Notes: generated by a model not told the origin, from the letters alone. Positions 21,491 to 34,857 are shown, numbered from the stretch's first letter. The stretch: DNA of 64,000 bases from Spisula solida (GCA_947247005.1 OX365956.1:8452089-8516088), one strand, 5' to 3'. Numbers and translations: made by a program.

Positions 21491-22904
21491 TTATTTTTTA
21501 TTTCTTGTATTGCGAGAAATTTTGGAATGTTTCTTCTGTGAGTTAATGTTTTTATGCGAATAAATTCCTACGCGCTGTAAAATGATTAATGGTTTTTGAG
21601 TGTTGATAAAAATGTCGCTGTTACAGTACCTGGTTAAGCAGACGAAATTTACACTGTTTGGTTTCAAAACGTTCATATAACAATAGTATTGATCGACGTT
21701 GCATCCTTTAAATTCACCTTAGATCTTCGGCTTAATAGTTTGCGTCTATCGTAAGAACAACCCTTTTCCAAGCGCTGTGGCTTACACATTTCGCACAGAT
21801 CTCAGATTCGAGACCATATTGTTTCGTCCCCTTTATGAATCGTTCGCGCTATTTGTACCCTATCCGGTACGTTTGTAGCTAGAGTTATGGAATTTGGACT
21901 TAGTGTAGTTTAAGTTATTTTTGCGCCAATTCATCCCCTATCCTATATTATTTTTGTTTCCTACCATCAAACATTATTTATGCAGATGCATTATACTACC
22001 ATTTACTGTTATTCTTAGTCTTTTTAATACTGTTTCTCAGCTCAAACTAGGTATTTCACCCCCCCCCCCTTATAGTTGAAACTAGTTCATTGAGTTGTTT
22101 ACAGGCGGATTGCCAAAATGGGTTCGTTAGATGAAATTTGAATGAGTCAGCTGCCATCGATATTTCTGAAAAGCTTTCACAATATTCACACTTATTAATC
22201 CAATACCATTTAAGGTAAATTTTAAAATATTACCACGATTTGCGTTATCCCCCAAGTAACAGTACTTTAGTACTGTGATTTTATTTATAATTGTAAATTC
22301 ATGTAATACTATGATTGAGAAACTCTAAATCGTGAAACATTTGCTCTTTTTTGTAATAACTTTATTTAGCCATCTTGTATAATTATATATAAACGGTCAA
22401 AGGCCTTATAAACGCCGATCATACCAATTAAACTTTAAACTATAGCAGTGCAACTACTTTTAAAGTCTTCATAACTATTTTATTTTTGTCGTCATAAGCG
22501 TGAAACAAACTAGAAATTCTTATCGCGAAATGAAGCTAATAGCAATTCACAAACGCAATGAATAAGAATGTTACTGATCTAACATAAAATGTGTAAATCT
22601 AGTTAAAAAGATTTCTATTAGCCATCGTCTGCAACCTTTGCCATTCATAGCTGGTTCAATATACACAACCGTACAAAAAGAAACAACGGAGTCCAACTAT
22701 GACCTTACTTGTTATGCTGAAACTGAACAGTTCATTTTCATAATTGTTGATCTTGTAAACTCACACTATTGTTACTGATTTTGGTGGAAGACATGAAATG
22801 GTAGAACCTCATTCAGCAATCACAAATTATATTAGATTGCAAACTCGTTCATTACATGTGACATCACGTGGTGATACAGATTTGCAGTGAGATCTTATCA
22901 CAAT
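21491..22904. other. No gene identified
   Basis: No supported gene. AT-rich sequence with a C-run at 22060-22069 and several short frames without family features. Confidence 0.3.
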
Positions 22905-23099
22905 TACTGTAAAATCACATATTTTCGTGGGTATTAAATTTCGTGGAATTCGATAAAAATCCGTTTCGGTGGATAACAAAAGGGTAAAACCATTTATGTA
23001 TTTAGAGTTTGATAAATCGTAGACATTAGATTTCGTGGTCAAGTTTACAACGAAATCAACAAAATTTCAACGCCCTCGAAACATTGTGATTTTACTGTA
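22905..23099. mobile_element. MITE with TACWGTAAAATCACA ends
   Basis: TACTGTAAAATCACA at 22905-22919 faces TGTGATTTTACTGTA at 23085-23099. The inverted similarity continues inward with TTTCG-GGG-GTT-AAATTT-type sequence for about 40 bp. The 195-bp unit is non-coding. Terminal TA steps fit TA target duplication. Confidence 0.7.
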
Positions 23100-23467
23100 T
23101 AACTAGATTACACGTTTGATGACATACGGAATAGCTTTACGATCATGTTACTTGCAATGTGATAACACAACAACTTTAAATAAAAATATCATGTCCCACT
23201 TTATTGAGCGGCATTCACCGTAACGGTTGAAGTATTTTCGTTGACCTAAATTTGTTAGTAAGAATATCTGTTCTTCATATAAATCATAAGTGTTTTTTTC
23301 ACTTTAAGGTATAAAGATTACTTACAATGTTATTTGTCGCCCACTAAATCCTAACAGCAACGAAAACCGTAGGTAAATATTACGAACATTATGTAAACTG
23401 TGTATAACACTTTGTCGAGCCAGGCGATAATATGATTTAGCTTAGTGACGGGAGTAGCACTGATACA

Positions 23468-23608
23468 TTAGGCCTTTTCAACTGGGCTGTTTACAGTCTG
23501 GTTCCCGTTCTAATTTTACAGTTGTATTACTGTAGTAGTATTGTAATTGTGGGGACGGGAACCAGGCTAAAACTTGCTTCACGAAACAGCCCAGTCGAAA
23601 AGGTCTAT
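23468..23608. mobile_element. Palindromic MITE (GGCCTTTTCAACTGGGCTGTTT ends shortened)
   Basis: Left arm TAGGCCTTTTCAACTGGGCT faces right arm AGCCCAGTCGAAAAGGTCTA, and further inside TCTGGTTCCCGT faces ACGGGAACCAGG. The flanks are ATTA-like on the left and TATTA on the right, consistent with a TA-type duplication. With a 141-bp span and long arms, the transcript would form a strong hairpin. Confidence 0.75.
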
Positions 23609-23769
23609 TATGTTTGATTATCCAGCCGTACTTAGTTGTGCTACATTATATGTAGTGACTGAGTGTAACTTGATTATATAGTTTACGGAATATTTATATA
23701 CTTATAAAGTTATGTATACAAAAACAAATATAACATAATGTAAAATATCTTATATTTCATGGAAAACAA

Positions 23770-23880
23770 ATAGTATTCCCCTTAGCCTGGCGTATACTTC
23801 ATAGAAATCGACTAAGAAATAAAATACTTATGGCTTTTGTTTTCCGATGTTTACAATTTCGACTTGGAATAGTTCTTATG
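23770..23880. repeat. Dispersed repeat, copy A (pairs with 25520-25625)
   Basis: It is collinear with 25520-25625. Shared strings include ATTCCC.TTAG, TTCATAGAAATC and AGAAATAAAATA.TTATGGC, then CAATGTTTACAA-like sequence. Non-coding, family unknown. Confidence 0.65.
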
Positions 23881-24864
23881 ATATAACGTGAGTATACGCT
23901 AATCTGGGACAACCCACGTATATGTAATGGATAGGTACAAGCAGGTACAGGTAACAGTATCATTGATAAAGAGTAAACAAGCCCCAATGCCATAGTTATA
24001 ATACCACTTTCTCAGTCTGCCAGAATTGACCGACTGCCAAATCCAAATTCCCAAAAACCCCAATTACATTACAAGCGCATACAAACGCAATAAAAATAGT
24101 TTCACTCATATCTCACTAACCCGCCTTTAAAAATGCTAAACATCACTATTTAACATGACAGTTACATGTAAAAAGGGGGACAAATAGTATTGAAGCAAAA
24201 TTGTCATTCACAACAACACTACAAGAGTAATAAAATAGTTTTCACCGTCTATAAAGGTTGCAAGGGAGATAACTGCGTAGGAGTATAAATGCCGATCTTA
24301 GAAAGGTCCAAAACACGGGAAATTGACCAAATAGTCAATGAGATGCGTTTTGTTTTAATAAACATTTCATTTTTATTATCATAATTATTTAATATATTAC
24401 GTAATCAGAAACTAGAGAGCTTCACCTTTAATTTGATACCAACATTTTAACTATAAATAAGAAAATAAACCACATTGTCAAGGGCTTTATATCACTTAAA
24501 ATTTCTTGTTTAAAATAGCATTTTAATAGCAATAGTCGTTTTTATTGAGTGCATCTGAAGTAGTGATTGATTGGACACAGTGATATACATTTGATGGCAT
24601 AACATTTTAACTAGTTGATCAATTTGAATGGCATTTTGCATGGACTCCGAGGTAAATTTAAAAATGATGTGCATGAATTTAATTACTTTATGAAGATATC
24701 GAAAGTGTATTTGTGTTTTTGATACCATGAAAATCTGATCTCTGTAGTACAAATGTACCTTTCTAAGATAACATAAATTTTATAAAAGTAAATATGTTTT
24801 TACTCTTTTACCAATGATACAGTTACCAGTGCAAGCAGGATGTTTAAGTGAAACACAATATAAC
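23881..24864. other. No gene identified
   Basis: AT-rich, no supported gene. Frames at 24510-24752 and nearby lack family features. Confidence 0.3.
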
Positions 24865-25200
24865 ATCGGTATATGTACTTTGATATATTACAGAAAAGTA
24901 GGTATTATTATTATTAAATTTAAATACGAATGTACATTTATCAGGTATAAATTTACTCACCTGTTTTATGGTAGTACTCCAACAATAAACTGTTCCAAGC
25001 GTGGCGTGTATGCGTGTGAATAAAACCCCGAGTTTGCTTATCATATAATAAAGTCCCCGACAGTTGTTCAAGTACATACGATAACCATATTTAAACCATA
25101 GCAAGGTATAGGTATAGTTGGTGTACAATATGATGCGTTAGTAGGTCAGATAAAAAAATAAAATGCATGAATGGCTGCTATTCAATATTCAGTCATATCA
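24865..25200. repeat. Dispersed repeat, copy B (pairs with 4690-5035)
   Basis: Same orientation as the copy at 4690. The copies differ by small indels, for example an extra segment near 25065. It directly abuts the next repeat at 25205, whereas the copy at 4690 does not. Confidence 0.85.
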
Positions 25201-25204
25201 CTCT

Positions 25205-25385
25205 ATCTATTAAAGAGACTCATAGGGAAGACTGGACTAGCCCAACTGTGTTACCTTTATAAATAAATTATTTATTATTATTACTATTATCTTATTAGTT
25301 TTACGAATCACCCCCTTTTCGTTTGTAAACGTATAATAATTGTTGACAACCATCAAGCATGTAGGTGGAGGGTTATACATGTCTT
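25205..25385. repeat. Dispersed repeat, copy B (pairs with 12095-12305)
   Basis: Contains AAGACTGGACTAGCCCAACT, then a TTATTATTATTACTATTATC tract, then a segment ending GGAGGGTTATAC. Same orientation as the copy at 12095. Non-coding. Confidence 0.75.
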
Positions 25386-25519
25386 AAACTGTTTAGGTTT
25401 AGTTTTACCGTGTTTTTTTCAGTACCCTGTGAAACCTGTATTGTATATGGTTTCACCGGGTGTTGGACAAAACCGCACAGCTGCTGAAAAGGATCTGATA
25501 TTCAGGGAAAGCAAAAAAT

Positions 25520-25625
25520 ATTCCCATTAGTATTGCGTTTATTTCATAGAAATCAATGTAGAAATAAAATAATTATGGCCATATTTGTGTTCCAATGTTT
25601 ACAAATTTATACTAGGAACTGTAGC
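25520..25625. repeat. Dispersed repeat, copy B (pairs with 23770-23880)
   Basis: About 105 bp similar to 23770-23880, in the same orientation, with moderate divergence. Confidence 0.6.
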
Positions 25626-26029
25626 CACTGTGTCGTCACTTTCTGATTTTTCATTATCTTTAATACGCTTTCATTATAAAATTCTACAAGTTTAATTTGA
25701 TAATAAGCAAGAATTTTTTATCATACAATTATTACACACTACACAGAACAGAACAGATATTTATTCAGATTTGTACATAGTACATCATCTATACATATAA
25801 CATATAAACATATATACATAAAGTTATCAAATGATTATTTTGTTAGTAAATAAATTGACAGTCGTCGAGGATAATACAGCGAGAAACATTACATAAAACG
25901 CAACACATTTTTTACTATAATTTTTTATGGAAACGTGTGGTTTAAATAAGGCACAAGGCCATTGTTTTCTTATTTAACTATAAGGAGGACAATACATACA
26001 TAAACGAATGTAGACTTTAATGTAAAAAA

Positions 26030-26283
26030 ACGAAAATTGGACAGGGAAGGCAGCACTCAACTTAAACAAAGCCAAACACAGAAAATATATAAAACATCAC
26101 ACACCACGGTTATATGGAAACAAGAGGCACAGACAATGCCCAACGTAACAAACTAGCAACTACAAAAACATGACTTCCACACCGATTATTTGTGGGGAGC
26201 CAAACATATATAATATCAAATCCGGGATTCTTTGTATCTAGGGCGGACGCTTTATCGACTGAGCAAGCCGGTCGCCTACATCA
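26030..26283 (-). mobile_element. SINE family 2, near full-length copy with tRNA-like head
   Basis: On the minus strand the head reads GCGACCGGCTTGCTCAGTCG (A-box-like), then a worn B box ending GAATCCCGG. The body contains TTGCTAGTTTGTTACGTTGG and GGCATTGTCTGTGCCTCTTG. The 3' end is TTGAGTGCTGCCTTCCCTGT. Length is about 250 bp. The same 3' end recurs at 26338, 31918, 38423, 39465 (opposite strand), 41157 and 42547, which marks it as a family. The pol III head and common 3' end are what define a SINE. Confidence 0.75.
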
Positions 26284-26337
26284 TATTGCTAATTAAATGC
26301 TGTAAACACTACTACAAAATAAAAGATAAAATACATA

Positions 26338-26660
26338 GAAAATCGGACAAGGAAGGCAGCACTCAACGTAACCACGCGAGCACAGAAAACATAAACACAT
26401 TACATACATGTACAACAGTTACACTATACAATGCCTGAACAAAACAATGAACTTAACTACTGAATGCTGTTAAGTATTTGAAAGCCAAAGTCTAAGCTGC
26501 CAAAAAGATAAACGACCTTGTTTCAGCTATAGAAAACTGAATTTTTGTCGTTTCAGCAATGAAGGAACTGAATGACCAAGTTTCGACTGTAAAAAGGCTG
26601 AACTACCTAGTTTTAGCTGTCAAAACTCCTAAACAGTTGAAGAATAAAAGTAAATGGTAA
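26338..26660 (-). mobile_element. SINE family 2 partial copy plus internal short repeats
   Basis: Starts at TCGGACAAGGAAGGCAGCAC (the family 3' end, minus strand) with CCGCGAGCACAGAAAACATA-like sequence. It runs into diverged 25-35 bp repeats of the form AGCTGAATGACC..GTTTTAGCTGTCAAAA at 26490-26640. The same internal repeats occur at 38560-38900. Confidence 0.65.
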
Positions 26661-26924
26661 ATCCCTGTAGCGGCATTCATTTATGGAAGGTGGTAAAAAT
26701 GCCGAAAGGAATAGCGACAAAAAGGCTATACCCATAAATCTACAGCTGCATATCAAATATTAAATGAACCGGATAGGTTACGAATAGCGCGAATGAGTCA
26801 GATTGAGGACAAATAGTGTGTGCCAAGAAAAAATCCTAGCTCCAACTAAAGAGAATTGGCGGTAATCGCTAAGCGGCATCCATATAACCGAATCATCCAT
26901 ATACTGTAGGTTACGGTAAAATGA

Positions 26925-27240
26925 AGAATTCTGAGAATATATGGCATTTGGTTGCTTATATAGGATTGAAACTATCCACTATAAAAGCATGGATGGAGCA
27001 AAAGATAAAACAAAATAACGAAACTACGGGCACGAAAGTCACAAGAAGGACACATGAAAACAAAAGGCAAAGTCAATGTCCTACATAGAAAACTAGCAAC
27101 TCAAAAAGGCACATGTATACAATACCCAACATAAAAACTAGCAACTACAATTTACAAGATACACGACGTAATAACAAAAAGGCACAGACAATGCCCAACA
27201 CAACAAAACTTGCAACTACGAAAACACATCATCCCATCAC
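26925..27240. repeat. Dispersed repeat cluster (part pairs with 29610-29730)
   Basis: ATCCACTATAAAAGCATGGATGGAGCAAAAGATAAAAC resembles 29655-29690, followed by AATAACGAAACTA in both. 27060-27235 repeats SINE family 2 phrases (CAATGCCCAACA, AAAACTAGCAACTAC) three times, as if copies had stacked. Non-coding. Confidence 0.6.
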
Positions 27241-28134
27241 GATCTTCTGCCGCCTCAGTCAGTCAAATTGAATAGGGGCAAAAACCAGGTGACAAGAATA
27301 TAACAAACTGACGACACACCGTGATAATAAGAACAACCCACAACAGAAACAGTGTACATGCAATTATTAAAGATTCGAATCAGCCTTATACTTGAAAACG
27401 AAATTGCAGTAGGGCACATACCAAATGAAAATATTATAGAATTATTTTATAGTTCCTTGTAAACTTTTTCGTTTAAGTGTGGCGTATATGATTCTAAAAT
27501 GTATACAAAACGATTAATTTTATAGTAGGACTTCCGCCTTCAAACGGACAGTGTCATTTAAGAACTAGATTTAAGGCGCACCAAAATATTTGCCCTACAG
27601 CCGTACCTGCGAATCGTATGTGAGAACAGATGTTAATTATTAAAATGTCATCAAGGAATCGGGAGGTATCATTTAACGCTTCTATACTATCCCATTAAAT
27701 AGCTCGTTCATAACAATAACACAACAGTGATGCACAATTTGTTTCATTTATACGAATTTCGATATAGTGTAATAATAATAATAATTGGTAAATTGAATGC
27801 CATGCCTGACGAAACAGAATCTAGAAGAAATACTCGTGTTTCACAATTTTCGCTCGGTATTCAGTATAATATTGCTGAAATTGAAAATTACTAATATCTA
27901 AATTTGAATAACTAATTATTTATAATTAATAGTATTTTCATATAAAATGCAAATTGAGTAATGTTGTTTATATTAGTTTTTTACCACCTTGAAAATGAAG
28001 AATGGCTGATGAATAATTGACTATAGAGTTCGAATTGGCTTGACCTGATAGCGTTCAGAAATTTAGTGATATAAAAGGATGCGTGACAAAACACGACTGT
28101 CATACCAATCAGTCAAACACGGCTTGGTTTGACC

Positions 28135-28300
28135 CTGTGTCTCCGAAGCTCAATGGTTAGTGCGTCTAATCTGGCACCCCGTGTTCAAATACAGGTGGAG
28201 GCATTCATATGCCTGCCATATTTCAGCAGAAAACTGACTGGCAAATAAAGGCTATGCTCGGCCTAATTTATACTCTGGTTTGGTTTGATTATCTGCGCAT
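28135..28300 (+). mobile_element. tRNA-derived SINE, third type
   Basis: GAAGCTCAATGGTTAGTGCG looks like an A box region and GTGTTCAAATACAGG about 30 bp later like a B box. A non-tRNA body follows with TGCCATATTTCAGCAG and TGGCAAATAAAGGCTATGC. Only one copy is seen in the window, so the borders are guesses. Confidence 0.5.
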
Positions 28301-29609
28301 GTCTGGTTTCTAATGACGCAAACAATCATATTTGCGTTTGAGTAGTTTCAAGATGGTGCATACATGTATTAAACAAGAATAAAAGCAATGATGTGGCCAT
28401 AGTTAAACCACTGAAAAGTGTTGCAGTCTCTAGTTGAACTACATTGTTATATATACAGACTTGTGCCATAAGTGAACGTCACAAAACAACATGGCCGACG
28501 TCATGTAAAAACATGCTCAAAATTAAACGCTGTGTAATGCTAATAATATGAACAGACTGATCTTAATATTTTATGATGTAGTCAGTTGATTTAAGCATGT
28601 TCTGAATTCGCTTTGGTATACTTGAATTCAGGTTTCTGGAGTAGTTTTAGGAGTGTTTATCGAGGTGTCTCAGTGGGCAAGTTTTTGGTCTCTCTCTAGT
28701 TTCAATTAGTTCTGTGCGAGTTTTGATTTGCCTCTTTAATCTTTATCAAACGATCTGAATAATATTAAGGTCCGGGCTCTTGGCTAGCTACGCTATGGAA
28801 TGAAAAAGATTTCTGGCCTTACATTTACTCAAAACACGGGTTCTATAGGGGTATACGCCTTGGTATAAAAAGCTCTCTGATGAAATCAATGTACAACAAC
28901 TGGCCAGAGGTTATCTTCTAGTATTTTAATTTAACCTTTGGTATTTATGTTTGAATCTACAACAGTTGATATGCCGATTTAGTCCGTTTTCTGTTTTATT
29001 TAACTATCCTCAAAGGTTGTGGCCCGTCACGCTCTGCGAAATTTTAGTTGAACGCCCTTTTTCGGAAGATTCTCTGTTTTGTCACATCGCCTAAAACTGT
29101 CTATCGTATGTGATTTACCCATCTGTGAGATTCCAGAGTAGAATAGCCAAGCTACAGCTTCTTTTATACCAAGTGTAAGTGATTTACGCATCTCTACCAT
29201 GTTTGTGTACCTCGAAATAAAAGTATATCCCAGATGCTTGTTTTGACATTTATTGCGTCATATATGACGTCATGACCTAGACAAATATTTTAATCGTCTA
29301 AGGGACACAATCCCTACACTTTTTAGATAGTTGGACGTCATTTAGTTCTCCCCCTTAATATCAACCGTCATTCTGAAACGTCATGATGACGTTCACTTGT
29401 GGCACGGCGCTGTACATGTAGTGATTATCGTTAGCGCCCAAGCCAGAATATGTATGTACACGAAATCCGTAACCTGTAATCGTAAAATCTACAATTTGCT
29501 CGAAAAAAAACGCTCTTTGATACAAAAGTCCACACTATTCAATAATTTAACATAGTTCTAGACCTAGATGTACGGCAGATTCCAAACTAGATATGACGTC
29601 TACAATCAT

Positions 29610-29730
29610 GTATACTAAGAATATATGACATTTGACTGATTATATAAGATAAAACATATCCACTATAAACGACATGGAGCAAAAGATTAAACAGAATAAC
29701 GAAACTAAGGACATACGTACATATAAATAA
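29610..29730. repeat. Dispersed repeat (pairs with 26925-27035)
   Basis: Shares ATATGACATTTG-ACTGATTATATA and ATCCACTATAAACGACATGG-AGCAAAAGAT with the earlier copy, same orientation. Non-coding. Confidence 0.6.
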
Positions 29731-30226
29731 ATAAATATATGTCCCATGATGGAAAGTAAAGATAACCAACACAAACTTAACAGGTATAGTCAAACCAGCG
29801 GAAATATACGAAAATACGACTGAAGCTATGAAAGACAGCTTGGTATCAGTGTGTGATAGATGAGCAGACACTATTCATTTGGCATGTGCATACGAGTGTT
29901 TTCAAAATTGGGTGACAAGAATTTGGGAGTGGTGGCAAAACTCGCTTCCTCTTATACAGTTATAATATAGTCCTTCTAAGCACATGTTTGTATACTTATA
30001 ATATGTGAAGAAGATGTAACCACTTACCACACTATTATAATGCACCCTTTTTCACGAAATAAGAAGATGTTACAATGTATATTAAAGGATATTTTTGGAA
30101 TCATCCCAATGTGCCAAAATTTGTTGAACTTTTTAAGATCTGACAATAAGACTATCCAGAAAAACCTATCTATGTTCTTAGACAATCAAGTATGCTTTTA
30201 ATAGTGTAGTGTATTTTACTTAATAA

Positions 30227-30267
<41 letters not shown>

Positions 30268-30287
30268 CCCTCCCTCCCTCCCTCCCT

Positions 30288-30337
<50 letters not shown>
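30227..30337. repeat. Microsatellite (CT)n with a (CCCT)n core
   Basis: About 110 bp of CT dinucleotides, interrupted in the middle by CCCT tetranucleotides. The long arginine/glutamate frame on the minus strand is an artefact of this repeat. Confidence 0.95.
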
Positions 30338-30338
<1 letters not shown>

Positions 30339-30429
30339 AGTAAAAACTTAATATATTGTTTATTATTATATGAACATATTTGACACGATTAGAACTGAAT
30401 ATGCTAATTATGTCACCATTAACCATATT

Positions 30430-33400
30430 GATTGTACAATTTGTGAAATTGTATATACATGTAGAAAGATATGCATATATTGAATAAAATATCTATCTAT
30501 CAAAATTAAAGAAAGATGCTTATTATTAAAATAATGATAACCTGATTAGCCTATCTTTATGAGCAGGGTCTCCCTGGCCCCTGATAAACTGCACGAATCT
30601 GTCCAAATCATGAGGAAGCGCGCAAAATGTTGTGCTAACAGGTACGCCATTCGGGACCAAGATTAGGGAAGATGCCAGCAACCTACAGCAGACAGTGCAG
30701 TTCATCATCACACCAGAACTCAAGATATAAACGACCATAGCAGATGGAAAATAGAGAGGATGAAGAGCTAACAAACATTTATTCCGTATAACAGTAGGAA
30801 TTAAAGTATGTCTACTATACATTGTCTATGTACTTATAAGCAATGATAAGGACTTGCATAATTACGATATATAATTGTATAAGAAACATGTTTACACATT
30901 TGAGTATATTGCTGCTTTTGTTATGAATAAGTAACAATTCATGTCGTGTGTTATAATGTTTATTGAATGTCCGAAATATATTCAAACAGTTTATGTTGGT
31001 ACATGTATTATATTAAATACCAAATAAGCCATTCTGACGATTCCAGAGACTTCTGAATAATATTGTCCAATCGATTATATTATAATAAACATTTATTCCC
31101 AATGTATAATTCGGATAAAATAATCAACCGTTTTTCGGTCATAAATGGCGACCATCTGACAAAACATTTGTCCCAAGATTTACTTAAGAACTTAACTATT
31201 TCGTAACTTGCACATGGGTACTGTTTTATTAACACATTCAAACGCTAGCGTGATTACAAGTTTCCGTAAATACTTCGTAAGGCGTGTAAACGTGCGTAAA
31301 TGCGTTTTAAATACTGTATTACGATAATTTCTAACCTAAGTCCGCCGATGATACTACTAGCCTTTGTTACAAATAAAACTGAAAATAAAATTTTGTTCAA
31401 TATTCGTGCATATTCACTTTTAATGCAAATATTCTTTAAAAATACACTGATAACGCACAGTGTTTACATTATGCTTGTTTAATGATAAGTTTAGAGTTAT
31501 CCCCGGCGAACTATACGTTCCGTATTTAATATTGTTACGCAAGGTTAGTAGAACGCACATATTATAAGAATTTGCGTAAGAGTAATATGTAAACGTTGAT
31601 TCACGTGGTATTTTCACAATGTTGGTAAAACAGTACACAATTCTACACACTTAGCTATTGTAACACCTGCCATAGCATACGTCATTGATCATGAACTGTT
31701 TCTTGCTCGGTTCGCTTTCTAAAAATTTATAACAACATATTTTATTCATTAATACAACACCGAGATAAAAGAATGGTGCAAGGGAAATATGAATGATAAA
31801 AGGTTACTGATATTGTTCATGAAATAAACTTGATATATTATAAATATGCATACTAAACACTAAATATAAATAAGTTTCATTATACAGTCTCCATGTACGA
31901 ATACAAATAGTAAACTTCGGACATGGAAGGCAGCACTGAACTCAAACAGCCGAACATAGAAAACTTAAAAGCAATTTACAATTTACAACCACAATTACAT
32001 GACACGATACTCAACAAACAACAGAACGCGAGCTGAAAGCCCGAGTTTTGCCTGGCCGAGTATGTGCAAGCGAAGTACGTATATTGTGAATAATTTCCAT
32101 ATAGTGTCAAATACGTGTTATTGTCATATACGAGTAAACCATTTCTAGAGAATAAAAGTTTCAAGTAAATACTACATAATTAAACACAAAAAACTTTAAG
32201 CCCCAACAGTACCAAAGAATACTCGGAATGCAACTGAAACATATTAAATTGCATATAGCCTATTGGATCCACCATTTTGAAACGAAATATTGCGATCGGC
32301 AAAATTTCACGAGACTTGACGAGAGTTTCACGAAGACGCTATTTTGCCGCTTTTCGCCGCCATCTTGAATTATCGCGGCATTTTAACCTGCTTCGTCAAC
32401 GAGATATTCGAATTAATCTAAAGCAACTCTTGGTCCAATTTAGCGAAGATGGGTGTTTATTTCGTCCGTTATGTGTCTGGAATGTTGTTGTATAAATAAA
32501 TTAGACGATTTATTTTTATTGTGAAATATACCAATTTTTCTTTGACGTTTTCGGGTCGATGATTTTTCAATCTGCTGCAAATGATCAAAACACTTCTTTT
32601 TTTACACGAAAAGAAACGGATTTACCCGAACGAGATTCAACCTCTATTAGAACGGAAACGGCCGATAACTATCGAAGCGCGCGCAAAGCATTATATATCT
32701 TCAATCATAATTCGATAATTGCCTATCATTTTGTTATATGATCTTTGACAGTACGAACATATATACGAAATTATAACGACCCTAACTCTAGACGACCGAC
32801 TGATTTTCGTAGTAGTAAATTATGCATATATACAACAACAACAACAACAATAATATTACATAATATATACACTTGGAGGCAATTATAATTTTGCATTACA
32901 CAAATCTCACTATCTCTGTATAAACAGGGTATATTTTGTTAAAATGCAAGAAATGTAGTTAAAAATGTGTGATTATGTTTTAATATGTTACATTTTACAA
33001 GACACAATATTAAGATAACACTAGCAATTAATTTAGCTTTGAGTAAACTTGCGAATTTACGAAATCTGCTCTGGCTTAAAACGCACATTTTCTATCAGCT
33101 AAGAACATGTCCTTCTGTACATTCAGGCTAAGTAATGTTGTCGCATTGACGTCACGTCTGAAGAGAAATCTCAGCGACAGTTGATCACACACATTGAAAT
33201 CCGACCAGCCATTGCCGAATAATGACGTTAACAAATTTGAACAATGAACAGGAAGTTGGACAGGCGGATCATGACTCCAAACAACCAGTAGGGGTTTAAT
33301 GATTGCATGGTATAAGGTTACTTATTTGAATGTTCAAACAATAACTTAGTACAACATTGAGACGCTAGTGCTGATAAACCAGACGTCACAACGTCAATTT

Positions 33401-34052
33401 AGACACACATCTACTTTTGTCGGGGTTTTGTTGTTGGGGGGGGGGGAGGGGTCATGAATTTAATGAAAATGACCAAGTGTCATTTTATTTCCCACTGTTA
33501 CACACTTTTTCGTGCCTTTCGTAAAAATGTTATTTTTAACGGACAATATTCACTGCACCGTAACATTAAAATATTGAATACGTTGTTTATCTACTAACAA
33601 CCAGATACACAAAACTTCGTTCAAAAATATTCCCAAACAAAAATGTTACTAGAAATTAAAAACTGACCAGTTATAAGCGTAGGTTTGTGATTCGTAATAC
33701 GATAATTTCGGAACACTACATTACATCTATTATGCATGTACACGTCGTTTAGTTCTACGTCAAACGATAATCTGCATAACGATCCAAACACTCAAGTCAT
33801 CAATTAGTTTGTCCATCAATAATGCAACACTATCCAGACCATCAGCAACAACTTCAAAAAATAATATAGGTTCCACGTCGTTAATTTAGATACATATCTG
33901 AAGATACATCGGACACAGTCAGGAACGTCTAAATATAATTATACAGCTAGTGTATAAGTTAGCCAAACATAATAACATAGCATTGAGTATCCTTACATTA
34001 TACAATGCTTAAACATTTATCTATGCTTCTATTAATATTAAATACAGTAATA
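30430..34052. other. Gene-free stretch with scattered repeats
   Basis: 30540-30800 is less AT-rich than its surroundings but its frames match nothing I recognise. 31910-31985 holds the 3' end of a SINE family 2 copy (GGACATGGAAGGCAGCACTG, minus strand). 32277-32500 is GC-richer and could be a UTR or promoter region, but no gene follows in a supported way. A G-run lies at 33436-33452. No gene is called. Confidence 0.35.
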
Positions 34053-34857
34053 TCAATGGGGATAACGTATTGAACGGAAGTGATACCCCTGACGGGTTTT
34101 CGACTGTAAATTTCGTCGCTTCGGTAAGTAAATCTGGATTTTTCTTTGTTTTGTAAGACGCTTTCAATGAAATAAACCAGCCCACCGTAGCCGGCCCTGT
34201 CGATACCTGCAGACCCAAGCCCATTTTCCCTCCAAATACCTATGATTAAGGAGAACACTCGATTCCAGTGCGGTTTTGGTTACTGCACCCCTGACGACCC
34301 GTCTACATTTTTTCCAATTTCTGCCGATTTTCATTGTGTGTTGCTGTTTTGTGGGGCCAACTTCGTTGTTTACCTTATTCTAGGTATGCATTTTGCAAAA
34401 TTAGTTCAATGCAACCAAGTTATTAGGCAGAATAAACTAAAGAACCACTATGATACCCCTGACGGTTGCTGTCCCTAACTGATACCCCTGACGCCTCAAA
34501 ATACTATAATGTTGTAATACGAGACGGTCGGCTCTGTACATGTTCAACCACTAACAAATCAAGATTCTAATCAATACAGTTATTGCGTATAAACATGAAG
34601 AACTTGATAAACAATCCAATAGACAAAAACAGTTGCATACATAGATTTGGAATCGTACAGCAAGTCAAGTTGTATGAGCTATAACAATTCATATTACAAA
34701 TTATTATAAAGAAGTCCGTATTAATTTATTTATTAATCTTAAATTTCGACGGCTCATAGATGACTATTTGAACCAACGTAAATGGGTTGTTTAAGCTGTT
34801 GTTTGCTGTGCGGAGGCCTTGATACTCCAGTAAGTACTACTTAGGAAGCTCCACCAA
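34053..34857. repeat. Left arm of a large inverted repeat (pairs with 37537-38355)
   Basis: About 805 bp is closely similar, as reverse complement, to 37537-38355. Outer ends read TCAATGGGGATAACGTAT; inner ends read AAGCTCCACCAA (with one change). The arm contains four copies of CCCCTGACG (34086, 34287, 34453, 34487). Both arms keep an open frame of about 60 codons (DRAGYGG..FIESVLQNKEKSRF) but no known domain is visible. Confidence 0.9.

Noticed and set aside
30220..30426. 68-codon frame full of Arg-Glu repeats
   Set aside because: It is the translation of the CT microsatellite and has no other support.
30526..30822. 98-codon minus-strand frame
   Set aside because: Composition is distinct, but no family resemblance, start context or splice signal could be found.
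32277..32495. 72-codon frame in a GC-richer patch
   Set aside because: No recognised domain or splice partner. The patch might be a UTR or promoter, but nothing downstream supports it.
33998..34258. Frames conserved between both inverted arms (34053-34857 and 37537-38355)
   Set aside because: Two overlapping frames are conserved equally, as expected from plain DNA identity of the arms, and no domain is recognisable. There is no evidence of selection on protein.
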